DNA of 5,395 nucleotides, taken from NCBI GenBank assembly GCA_919902965.1, contig CAKKSJ010000155.1, forward strand, positions 1 through 5,395, in the 5' to 3' direction. The notes under the pieces were generated by a model. It worked only from the letters and a program-made list of their open reading frames with translations, was not told the DNA's origin and did not search any database. The DNA comes from Burkholderiales bacterium (GTDB lineage Bacteria; Pseudomonadota; Gammaproteobacteria; Burkholderiales; SG8-39). This document shows, piece after piece, positions 1 to 5,132 of the stretch. The translations under genes and the position numbers were made by a program. Each line of letters opens with the position of its first letter. The first letter of the stretch is position 1.

Positions 1-35
1 CGAACCTAGCACGGCGACTCGCAAAGTGGCAACAC

Positions 36-49
36 GCGGCAATTGCCGC
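36..49. repeat. Perfect 14-bp palindrome next to the mobile element
   Basis: GCGGCAATTGCCGC reads the same on both strands. It lies 4 bp from the TA that borders the inserted element, in the sequence that would have continued the MFS gene before insertion. It could be a protein-binding site or chance in GC-rich DNA. With no loop it would make only a poor RNA hairpin, and no T-tract follows. Nothing else is recognised in positions 1-55. Confidence 0.4.
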
Positions 50-55
50 CCGGTA

Positions 56-81
56 GGGTCTGTTGACATTCACCGCATGAG
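56..81 (+). repeat. Left terminal inverted repeat of the MITE-like element
   Basis: The first 17 bp are an exact inverted match to 309-325, and the inner 9 bp match at 7 positions (shared inner CATGAG). It contains a consensus -35 hexamer TTGACA at 63-68 reading inward. No -10 lies at the right distance, so I do not call a promoter. Confidence 0.85.
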
Positions 82-85
82 ACGC

Positions 86-186
86 GTTGCCTCCAAATGC
101 GGATGACTGCAAGGCGCGCGACGAAGCCAAGGGTGGGCTCCCTTGGCGAGGAGCGCAACGCCGCAGGCGCCGCATTTGGAGGCAAC
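86..186. repeat. Internal hairpin 1 of the element (17-bp perfect stem)
   Basis: GTTGCCTCCAAATGCGG at 86-102 pairs without mismatch with 170-186. Nested in the loop is a second perfect stem, GCCAAGGG (126-133) with CCCTTGGC (140-147), closed by a 6-nt loop. Such nested perfect arms are not expected by chance. They suggest that structure, as DNA cruciform or RNA, has been kept. Confidence 0.8.
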
Positions 187-195
187 CCGAAGGGA

Positions 196-294
196 CGGGG
201 GATAATTTGGGCGCAGCGCGGCGTTGCTCGTCGCTTGTTTGGAATGACCAAACGGCACTCCTCGCGCCTTGCGCTGCATCCCAAATTACCCCCG
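196..294. repeat. Internal hairpin 2 of the element (24-nt imperfect stem)
   Basis: Arms 196-219 and 271-294 are complementary except for single-base bulges. The shared cores are CGGGGG, TAATTTGGG and GCAGCGC. A small perfect stem sits inside: GTTTGG (237-242), loop AATGA, CCAAAC (248-253). Together with hairpin 1 the element has a symmetrical two-lobed fold between the terminal repeats. Confidence 0.75.
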
Positions 295-299
295 TCGCG

Positions 300-325
300 C
301 TCATGTGCTGAATGTCAACAGACCC
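300..325 (-). repeat. Right terminal inverted repeat of the MITE-like element
   Basis: Inverted copy of 56-81; the outer 17 bp (309-325) are identical. Its outermost base (325) together with the adjacent TA (326-327) forms the TAG stop codon of the minus-strand MFS gene. Confidence 0.85.
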
Positions 326-1593
326 TAGGCCGCGCCCAGTCGGCGCAGGCGGCGTTCGCGCCGGAAATGCGAGATCGCCAGCAGCAAGGCCGCTGCCTGC
401 AAAAACGCACAGAAGTAGAGCGGCGCACCTATGCGCCAATCTCCCTGCGGCAGGTGCGAGACCATCACCAGCAGCGGCGCGGCCAGCACAGGCGCAATCA
501 CCGAGGTCAGACTGTTCAGCCCGCTCACCGCGCCCAGTGTCCGGCCCTGGCTGCGCGCGTCCGCCGCACCCGAAATAATGCTCTGGATGGTAGCCGAGAC
601 CGTGGCACCGAGAAAATTCAGAAAGATAATTGCGAACATCATCCAGCCCTGGGTGGCCGCGCCCCACGCGGCATAGGCCAGCGTGGATGACACCAGGCCG
701 AGCACGGCAAGGCGTTGCGGGCTAAAGCGTTTGAGCAGACGCCCGAGCAGCAGGCCTTGCGCGATTGCCGACACCAGCCCCACCGCTGCGAGCGACCAGC
801 CGTTTTCAAGAGGCCCCCAGCCGAACTTGAAAGTGGCGTACAGCACCCAGGACGTGTAGAGCGTGAACTGCGCCAGACCGCTGCAGGCAATCACGGCAAT
901 CAGTCGTCCCGCGCCTTTCAGCTGTCCTAGTCCGCGCAGCGCAGCGACCGGATTCAAGGTTCTCCAGGCAACTGCATGCCGGCGCTCCATCGGGAGCGAC
1001 TCCGGCAGCACGAAGTAGCCATAGAGCAGATTAACCAGCGCCAGACTGCCGGCGACAAAAAACGGCAGGCGCAGGTCGATGGCGCCGAGGAGGCCTCCCA
1101 TCACCGGCCCGAGAATGAAACCCACGCCGAACATCGCCCCGAGCATGCCGAAGCGCCTGGCCCGATCCGCGGGCGGGGTGAAATCGGCGACGTAGGCATT
1201 GGCGACGGAGAGGTTGGCCTGCATCGCACCGCCCGTCAGACGCGCCACAATCAGCATCCACATTGCGGTCGCCAGCGCGGTGGCGAAAAAGGTCAGCGCG
1301 AGGCCGCAAATTCCCAGCAGCAATATCGGCCGCCGGCCGTACTTGTCCGACAATGCTCCCAGCACTGGCGACGCAAAAAAATTCGCCAGGCCGAAGGCAA
1401 AAGTCATCACCCCGTACCAGAGGGCCTGGTCCGCCTGCGAACCGGTGAGGCTGCCGACCAATGCCGGCAATACGGGAATCATCAGCCCGATCGCTATCAT
1501 GTCGATCAGCGCCGTCAGCATAATGAAGGGCATCGCCGCTGCGCGTTCGCCGCGCGCGGCAAACAACCTGAACGCGGATTTGTTTGCTTCCAT
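325..1593 (-). CDS. MFS multidrug/tetracycline-type efflux transporter (TetA-like)
   Basis: A 422-aa inner-membrane protein of the major facilitator superfamily, about 12 helices, predicted to export small hydrophobic compounds by proton antiport. Seen: helix 1 reads TALIDMIAIGLMIPVLP (28-43 region) with the Asp-Gly-Pro pattern of TetA-type pumps. Motif A, GALSDKYGRRP, is at 79-89 in the loop between helices 2 and 3. Motif C, GxxxGPxxGGLLG, is at about 155-170 in helix 5. A basic cytoplasmic end, FRRERRLRRLGAA, follows helix 12. Start: ATG at 1593 gives 27 residues before the helix 1 core. The frame stays open upstream to 1992, but that part is antisense to the next gene and has no transporter character. 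A later Met (1533) has no better ribosome site. The stop is created by the adjacent mobile element, so the tail may be shortened although all helices are present. It is transcribed divergently from the GST-fold gene. The substrate cannot be told from sequence; tetracycline resistance should not be assumed. Confidence 0.9.
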   Translation of the reverse strand: MEANKSAFRLFAARGERAAAMPFIMLTALIDMIAIGLMIPVLPALVGSLTGSQADQALWYGVMTFAFGLANFFASPVLGALSDKYGRRPILLLGICGLALTFFATALATAMWMLIVARLTGGAMQANLSVANAYVADFTPPADRARRFGMLGAMFGVGFILGPVMGGLLGAIDLRLPFFVAGSLALVNLLYGYFVLPESLPMERRHAVAWRTLNPVAALRGLGQLKGAGRLIAVIACSGLAQFTLYTSWVLYATFKFGWGPLENGWSLAAVGLVSAIAQGLLLGRLLKRFSPQRLAVLGLVSSTLAYAAWGAATQGWMMFAIIFLNFLGATVSATIQSIISGAADARSQGRTLGAVSGLNSLTSVIAPVLAAPLLVMVSHLPQGDWRIGAPLYFCAFLQAAALLLAISHFRRERRLRRLGAA

Positions 1594-1640
1594 ACCCGAA
1601 CGGTACCAGAGTCGAAATGTCGCCGCCCAACACCGCTGGC

Positions 1641-1670
1641 TTGCCGCCGCATCGCCCGGCCTGTTAGAGT
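1641..1670 (+). promoter_or_regulatory. Possible sigma70-type promoter for the redox gene run
   Basis: TTGCCG (1641-1646) and TAGAGT (1665-1670), 18 bp apart, each match the -35 and -10 consensus at 4 of 6 positions. They lie 68 bp before the first plus-strand gene in the only sizeable gap upstream of it. Such matches are common by chance, so this is a weak call. Confidence 0.3.
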
Positions 1671-1695
1671 TCATCCAGCCGCAGCCGCGTGCGCC

Positions 1696-1713
1696 GGTTT
1701 GTGCACGCAAACC
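1696..1713. promoter_or_regulatory. Imperfect palindrome between divergent genes, possible operator
   Basis: GGTTTGTGCACGCAAACC has perfect outer arms GGTTTG/CAAACC and a partly symmetric centre. It lies in the divergent region between the MFS and GST-fold genes, 24 bp before the GST-fold start and downstream of the putative promoter. It could be a repressor operator or an RNA hairpin in the 5' leader. No regulator gene adjoins it in this window. Confidence 0.35.
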
Positions 1714-1737
1714 AGACCTGCTCCCAAAGGACCCGCC

Positions 1738-2673
1738 ATGCCCGACTTGATCCTGCATCACTACCCCAGCTCGCCGTTTTCCGAAAAGATCCGCAAGGTC
1801 CTCGGCTACAAGAAACTGGCGTGGAAATCGGTGATCATCCCGCGCATCATGCCCAAGCCCGACGTGGTGGCACTCACCGGCGGCTACCGGCGTACGCCGC
1901 TGCTGCAGATCGGCGCCGACATCTACTGCGACACGGCGCTTATTTGCGATGTGCTCGAGCGCCACCAGCCCGTGCCCGGTCTCTATCCGCAAGGCAGCAC
2001 CGGCGCGGTACGCATCCTTGCGCAGTGGGCGGACTCAAGCTTGTTCTGGGCGGCGATGGGCTATAGCTTCAGCCCGGCGGGCGCCGCGTTCATGTTCAAG
2101 GACCAGCCGCCCGAAGCGGCCAAGGCATTCGCCGAAGACCGCGCCAAAATGCGCGCCGGCGGCGCGCGCATGCCCGCCAGCGACGCCACCTCCGCGTATA
2201 AGTCCTACCTGCGCCGGATCGCCAGCATGGTGGACCAGCAAGCCTATGTAATGGGGCCGCAGCCCAGCCTCGCGGATTTTTCCTGCTACCACGCGCTCTG
2301 GTTCACCCAGCGCATTGCGCCGCTGGCGGGCATTTTCGATGCGACGCCCAGCCTCAAAGCGTGGATGGCGCGCATGGCGGCGTTCGGCGAGGGCAGTATC
2401 GAAGAGTCCGACGCGGCTGCGGCGATCGCCATCGCCAAACAATCGACGCCGGCCAGCCGGGAAAAAGACGCGTTCCAGGACGATCATGGCATTGCGCTTG
2501 GAACCACGGTGACCGTCACGGCCGAAAGCTTCGGCCTGGAGCCGACCGAAGGCGAACTCGTTGCCGCCACGCGCACGCGCTATAGCCTGCGCCGCAGCGA
2601 TCCGCGCGCCGGAACAGTGCATGTGCATTTTCCGCGCATTGGCTTTCAGCTTCGCGCCGTGAAAGCCGCGTAA
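1738..2673 (+). CDS. Glutathione S-transferase-fold protein with C-terminal extension
   Basis: A 311-aa probably cytoplasmic GST-family protein. Residues 1-77 form the thioredoxin-like N-domain: LILHHYPSSPFSEKIR at the start, the cis-proline signature TP at 53-54, and CDTALI at 64-69 in place of the usual glutathione-binding E-S-x-A-I. The helical C-domain (about 90-235) contains PSLADFS (176-182), the Ser-x-x-Asp N-capping box typical of GSTs. Ordinary GSTs are 200-230 aa. Here about 65 further residues (246-311) are rich in Val/Thr and probably beta-structured; I cannot assign this domain. Start: ATG 1738 has a good ribosome site, AAAGGA, 6 nt upstream. The open frame extends back to 976, but that part is antisense to the MFS gene. 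Likely role: glutathione conjugation or thiol redox chemistry on an unknown substrate, possibly detoxification. Only 22 nt separate it from the next gene, suggesting co-transcription. The fold is confident; the activity is not. Confidence 0.88.
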   Translation: MPDLILHHYPSSPFSEKIRKVLGYKKLAWKSVIIPRIMPKPDVVALTGGYRRTPLLQIGADIYCDTALICDVLERHQPVPGLYPQGSTGAVRILAQWADSSLFWAAMGYSFSPAGAAFMFKDQPPEAAKAFAEDRAKMRAGGARMPASDATSAYKSYLRRIASMVDQQAYVMGPQPSLADFSCYHALWFTQRIAPLAGIFDATPSLKAWMARMAAFGEGSIEESDAAAAIAIAKQSTPASREKDAFQDDHGIALGTTVTVTAESFGLEPTEGELVAATRTRYSLRRSDPRAGTVHVHFPRIGFQLRAVKAA

Positions 2674-2695
2674 GCTGCGCGCGGATCGAGCCAAA

Positions 2696-3343
2696 ATGAA
2701 TCTGCCGATGAAAATAGATTTCGTCTCCGATGTCTCCTGTCCCTGGTGCGTGATCGGACTGAAGGCGCTGGAAACCGCCATTGCGCAACTGGGCGATACA
2801 GTGAAAACGGAAATCCATTTCCAGCCCTTCGAGCTCAACCCGACGATGCCGCCGGAGGGGCAAGACATCACCGAACATCTGGCCCAGAAACACGGGGCCA
2901 CGCCCGAACAGTCGGAACAGACGCGCGCGATGATCCGCGCGCGCGGCGCGGAGGTCGGATTCACTTTCGCGCTGGACAAGCGCAGCCGCATTTACAACAC
3001 CTTCGACGCCCACCGGCTGCTGCACTGGGCGGAGCAGGATGGCCGCCAGCTGGCGCTGAAACACGCCCTGTTCACGGCTTATTTCACCGAAGGGGAGAAT
3101 CCGGGCGCGCACGCGGTGCTGATACGCGTCGCCGGCGAGGTGGGCCTGGATGCCGCGCGGGCAGGGGAGATCCTTGCCTCGGACGAATATGCCGAAGACG
3201 TGCGCAAGCAACAGCGCTACTACCTCGAACAGGGCATCAACGCCGTGCCGGCGGTGATCATCAACGAGCGCCACCTGATTCAGGGCGGGCAGCCGGCCCA
3301 GGTATTCGAACAGGCGCTGCGCCAGATCGCGGCCGGGAACTGA
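2696..3343 (+). CDS. DsbA-family (FrnE-like) thiol-disulfide oxidoreductase
   Basis: A 215-aa thioredoxin-fold protein of the FrnE branch of the DsbA family. The first strand KIDFVSDVSCPWC (6-18) carries the redox pair C15-P-W-C18. A helical insertion occupies about 50-160. The cis-proline loop is AVPAVIIN (183-190), followed by the family-typical HLIQGGQP. No signal peptide is visible, so it should act in the cytoplasm, unlike periplasmic DsbA. The Cys-x-x-Cys pair separates it from the related 2-hydroxychromene-2-carboxylate isomerases, which lack it. Known: FrnE relatives act as disulfide oxidoreductases or isomerases, with links to oxidative stress in Deinococcus. Start: ATG 2696 has GGA and GAG triplets within 10 nt upstream. 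The in-frame ATG at 2708 is possible but has no ribosome site. It lies 22 nt after the GST-fold gene and is probably in the same transcript. The substrate is unknown. Confidence 0.92.
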   Translation: MNLPMKIDFVSDVSCPWCVIGLKALETAIAQLGDTVKTEIHFQPFELNPTMPPEGQDITEHLAQKHGATPEQSEQTRAMIRARGAEVGFTFALDKRSRIYNTFDAHRLLHWAEQDGRQLALKHALFTAYFTEGENPGAHAVLIRVAGEVGLDAARAGEILASDEYAEDVRKQQRYYLEQGINAVPAVIINERHLIQGGQPAQVFEQALRQIAAGN

Positions 3344-3364
3344 GCGCGGGGAAGCGCCCCGCGC
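3344..3364 (+). promoter_or_regulatory. GC-rich intergenic hairpin between dsbA-like and flavodoxin-like genes
   Basis: GCGCGGGG (3344-3351), loop AAGCG, CCCCGCGC (3357-3364): a perfect 8-bp all-GC stem that starts at the base after the upstream stop codon and ends directly against the GGCGGA ribosome site (3365-3370) of the next gene. No T-run follows, so it is not a standard intrinsic terminator. It may stabilise the upstream mRNA end or limit translation of the next gene. Confidence 0.6.
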
Positions 3365-3374
3365 GGCGGACGCG

Positions 3375-3866
3375 ATGAAAACCCTGCTTATCGTCTATCA
3401 CAGCATGACCGGGGGCACGCTGCAGATGGCGCAGGCAGCGGCCGCGGGCGCGGCTACGGAAACGGCGCTGCAGGTGCGCCTGCTGCGCGCGCCCGATGCC
3501 GGCGCGAACGACCTGCTCGGCGCCGACGGCTACCTGTTCGCCACGCCGGAAAACCTCGCGGCGATCTCCGGCATGCTGAAGGATTTTTTTGACCGGAGCT
3601 ATTACGCGGTGCTCGAGCGCATCAACGGCCGCCCTTATGCAAGCCTGGTGTGCGCCGGCAGCGACGGCCAAAATGCAGCGCGGCAAATCGAGCGCATCGC
3701 CAGCGGCTGGCGCTTGAAAGCGATCGCCCCAGCCCTGATCCTGTGCACCCATGCGCAATCGCCGCAGGACATACTGCGCCCGAAGCAGATCGGCACGGCG
3801 GGCCTGCAGTCCTGCCGCGAAATCGGCGCGGCGATGGCCACGGGGCTGGTCATGGGCGTGTTCTAA
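3375..3866 (+). CDS. Flavodoxin-fold NAD(P)H-dependent oxidoreductase-like protein
   Basis: A 163-aa protein with a flavodoxin-like fold. The first strand and phosphate loop KTLLIVYHSMTGGT (2-15) matches the FMN-phosphate-binding loop (S/T-x-T-G-x-T). The segment ATPENLAAISGMLKDFFDR (57-74) matches the FMN-ring loop and following helix seen in NADPH-dependent FMN reductases and related flavoproteins. No membrane segment or signal peptide is visible, so it is probably cytoplasmic. Expected role: an FMN protein that reduces flavin, quinone or another electron acceptor, or that carries electrons. The partner is not evident. Start: ATG 3375 with GGCGGA 4 nt upstream, which is tight but acceptable; no alternative start fits the fold. 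It follows the FrnE-like gene by 31 nt across a strong hairpin. Its stop overlaps a small ORF as TAATG. Confidence 0.85.
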   Translation: MKTLLIVYHSMTGGTLQMAQAAAAGAATETALQVRLLRAPDAGANDLLGADGYLFATPENLAAISGMLKDFFDRSYYAVLERINGRPYASLVCAGSDGQNAARQIERIASGWRLKAIAPALILCTHAQSPQDILRPKQIGTAGLQSCREIGAAMATGLVMGVF

Positions 3867-3964
3867 TGTCGCGGTTGAGCATTTGGAAGACAGGCGGTAC
3901 GCTCGAACTGGCCGGACCGCCGGCCAGCGGTCTCAAGCTGCCCCGCCTCGGGGAAAACTTCTAG
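3866..3964 (+). CDS. Possible 32-aa small protein, translationally coupled
   Basis: An ATG overlaps the stop of the flavodoxin-like gene (TAATG at 3864-3868), and the frame runs 32 codons to TAG: MSRLSIWKTGGTLELA at the start, LPRLGENF at the end. Overlap of this type often signals re-initiation. Against it, the stretch contains two strong hairpins, resembles no family I recognise, and could simply be structured intergenic DNA. Confidence 0.2.
   Translation: MSRLSIWKTGGTLELAGPPASGLKLPRLGENF
3908..3953 (+). terminator. Two tandem GC hairpins after the flavodoxin-like gene
   Basis: Hairpin A: CTGGCCGG (3908-3915), loop ACCG, CCGGCCAG (3920-3927), a perfect 8-bp stem. Hairpin B: CCCCG (3941-3945), loop CCT, CGGGG (3949-3953), followed by AAAACTTCT rather than a T-run. 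They lie in the 110-nt gap before the zinc-ribbon membrane gene. They could be an mRNA-end or processing structure that separates that gene from the redox run. Without a T-tract, termination is only a possibility. Confidence 0.35.
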
Positions 3965-3976
3965 CCAGGATTCCGC

Positions 3977-4303
3977 ATGGACCACCGTTGCCCCGTGTGC
4001 AGAAAAGCCATCGTCAGGCGCGGTTTGAGCCAGACGATCATGATCAAACTGGAAATCCAGTGTCCCCACTGCAAAAACATGGTCGCCTACAATATTCACC
4101 GGATCGAAAACACGATTGTTCTGCTTGATTTTGCGGCGATAGTCGTGCTCGCCGCGTTTGCCTATTGGTTGCAGAGCCGGGGCCTGGTGGTGATTGCGGT
4201 TGCTGCCGCCCTGGTGGGCGCAGCGGCAATGCCTTTGATCGAACGCACCTGGCTGCGCAACTGGCCGCGCTATGCAGCGATTGTTCAGCATCCCGGAGCC
4301 TAG
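3977..4303 (+). CDS. Two-TM membrane protein with CxxC-x20-CxxC zinc-ribbon-like head
   Basis: A 108-aa protein. N-terminal cysteines CPVC (5-8) and CPHC (29-32) are separated by exactly 20 residues, a four-Cys metal site of zinc-ribbon type. Two hydrophobic stretches follow, about 46-66 and 69-87, probably a helical hairpin in the inner membrane, then a short basic/aromatic tail ending QHPGA. The Cys spacing and following helices resemble the family named cxxc_20_cxxc (TIGR04104), whose function is unknown; assignment by spacing alone is tentative. Start: ATG 3977 with AGGA 6 nt upstream, a good ribosome site. It is convergent with the FNR-type gene, whose stop is only 31 bp away, and no terminator hairpin is visible in that gap. 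Bound metal, thiol redox activity or a role in membrane-protein assembly are all possible. I do not assign a function. Confidence 0.75.
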   Translation: MDHRCPVCRKAIVRRGLSQTIMIKLEIQCPHCKNMVAYNIHRIENTIVLLDFAAIVVLAAFAYWLQSRGLVVIAVAAALVGAAAMPLIERTWLRNWPRYAAIVQHPGA

Positions 4304-4334
4304 CGCTGTGCGGCGCCATCCCCATCCTGGCAAG

Positions 4335-5132
4335 TCAGACGAGTCCGCGGCCCATTACCAGTTCAAGGCGGACGCGGTCGCGTATGCGGATGAATTTCTG
4401 CTGTACGGCGATCAAGCCATCGTCCTGGAATTTGGAGAAAGTGCGGCTGACCGTCGCGAGTTTCAGACCGAGATAGCTGCCGACCTCTTCGCGCGTCATG
4501 GGCAGATTGAATTCCGACGATGAGCAGCCATGCGCGGCAAAGCGTTTGGACAGATCGAGCAGCAACATCGCCAGGCGTTCTTCTGCGTTCATGCTACCCA
4601 GCTGCAGCATCACGCCCTGCTCGCGCACGATTTCACGGCTCATCATCTTGTAAAAATGACGCTGCAGGCTGGGAATTTCCTGCGCCAGCGCGAGCAGCCC
4701 GGCGAAGGGAAGCACGCAGACCTCGCTGTCTTCCAGGGCGACGGTATTGCAGGCGTAGCGCTCGGGCCCAATGCCGTCTACGCCCATGACATCGCCTGCG
4801 ATCGCGTAGCCGGTAACCTGGTCACGGCCATCCTTGAGCAGCGAAACGCTCTTGAAAAAGCCGTAGCGCACGCCAAACAAGGCGCCAAAACGCTCGCCGC
4901 AGCGATAAAGGTGTTCGCCCCGACGCACGCGCGTGCGACTGAACACCATGCGCTCGGCAGCGTCCTTCTCCAAGCGCGTCAGCGCGCAGCAGGGCACGCA
5001 CAAATCGCGCAAGTTGCAGCTCAGACAGATGGTCTTGCACAGGCCGATCTGGACCGGCTCGTTGAGCATTGCGGAAGCGACCGGCGCGCGCGGCCGGGCG
5101 GGAATATTGCGCACTGTGGTGTTCATCTTCAT
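4335..5132 (-). CDS. fnr: FNR-type oxygen-sensing transcriptional regulator (Crp/Fnr family)
   Basis: A 265-aa cytoplasmic regulator. With the start used here, cysteines 32, 36, 39 and 45 reproduce exactly the spacing of E. coli FNR Cys16/20/23/29 (x3, x2, x5). Cys139 in EVCVLPF matches Cys122, so all four ligands of an oxygen-labile [4Fe-4S] cluster are present, and Leu44 matches Leu28. Two extra cysteines, 48-49, follow. The cyclic-nucleotide-like beta-barrel spans about 60-145. The dimer helix runs into NAEERLAMLLLDLSKRF (182-198). The helix-turn-helix is MTREEVGSYLGLKLATVSRTF (212-232). In the recognition helix Ser229 and Arg230 are kept, but the usual Glu (E. coli Glu209) is Ala226 (codon GCG, 4455-4457). 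Expected role: activating or repressing anaerobic genes as a cluster-loaded dimer. Start: ATG 5132 with GGAA 6 nt upstream; ATG 5126 is also possible. The open frame back to a TTG at 5252 lies upstream of the predicted transcription start. Symbol given by family; it may have another name locally. Confidence 0.93.
   Translation of the reverse strand: MKMNTTVRNIPARPRAPVASAMLNEPVQIGLCKTICLSCNLRDLCVPCCALTRLEKDAAERMVFSRTRVRRGEHLYRCGERFGALFGVRYGFFKSVSLLKDGRDQVTGYAIAGDVMGVDGIGPERYACNTVALEDSEVCVLPFAGLLALAQEIPSLQRHFYKMMSREIVREQGVMLQLGSMNAEERLAMLLLDLSKRFAAHGCSSSEFNLPMTREEVGSYLGLKLATVSRTFSKFQDDGLIAVQQKFIRIRDRVRLELVMGRGLV

Larger units (their letters stand above)
54..327. mobile_element. Non-coding MITE-like element, 270 bp, with TA duplication
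   Basis: Seen: GGGTCTGTTGACATTCA at 56-72 is repeated exactly in inverted orientation at 309-325. The match continues at 7 of 9 positions to 81/300, giving terminal inverted repeats of about 26 bp. A TA dinucleotide sits directly outside each end (54-55 and 326-327), consistent with a 2-bp target duplication. There is no transposase and no convincing ORF inside. The interior folds into two big hairpins, 86-186 and 196-294. Beyond the ends, the 10-mer GCAAGGCGCG at 109-118 recurs inverted at 263-272. Both copies start 53 nt in from their own end, so the whole element looks like a decayed long palindrome. Known: TA duplications are typical of IS630/Tc1 elements and of some IS5-family groups. 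Inferred: a non-autonomous element mobilised in trans by an IS with matching ends. The parent family cannot be named from this window. Confidence 0.82.

Noticed and set aside
63..68. Consensus TTGACA in the terminal repeats (also 313-318 on the minus strand) as a promoter
   Set aside because: Both copies point into the element and I see no -10 hexamer at 16-18 bp; no outward promoter into the MFS gene is formed.
97..690. Plus-strand frame of 197 codons across the mobile element and the 3' end of the MFS gene
   Set aside because: It crosses the element border, has low-complexity composition, and is antisense to conserved transporter helices.
976..1737. Upstream in-frame extension of the GST-fold gene
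   Set aside because: It lies antisense to the MFS gene, is Gln/Arg/His-rich in the way shadow frames are, and the ATG at 1738 has a proper ribosome site and begins the GST fold.
1594..1992. Upstream in-frame extension of the MFS gene (frame open to 1992)
   Set aside because: It is antisense to the GST-fold start region, shows no membrane or family features, and would make the pump far longer than its family.
2035..2991. Long minus-strand frame (318 codons) opposite the GST-fold and dsbA-like genes
   Set aside because: Arg/Ala/Gly-rich, no recognisable domain, and fully antisense to two well-supported genes; typical of GC-rich DNA.
4304..4334. Terminator between the converging genes
   Set aside because: The 31-bp gap has only a GGCGCC hexamer palindrome and no stem with a T-run on either strand.
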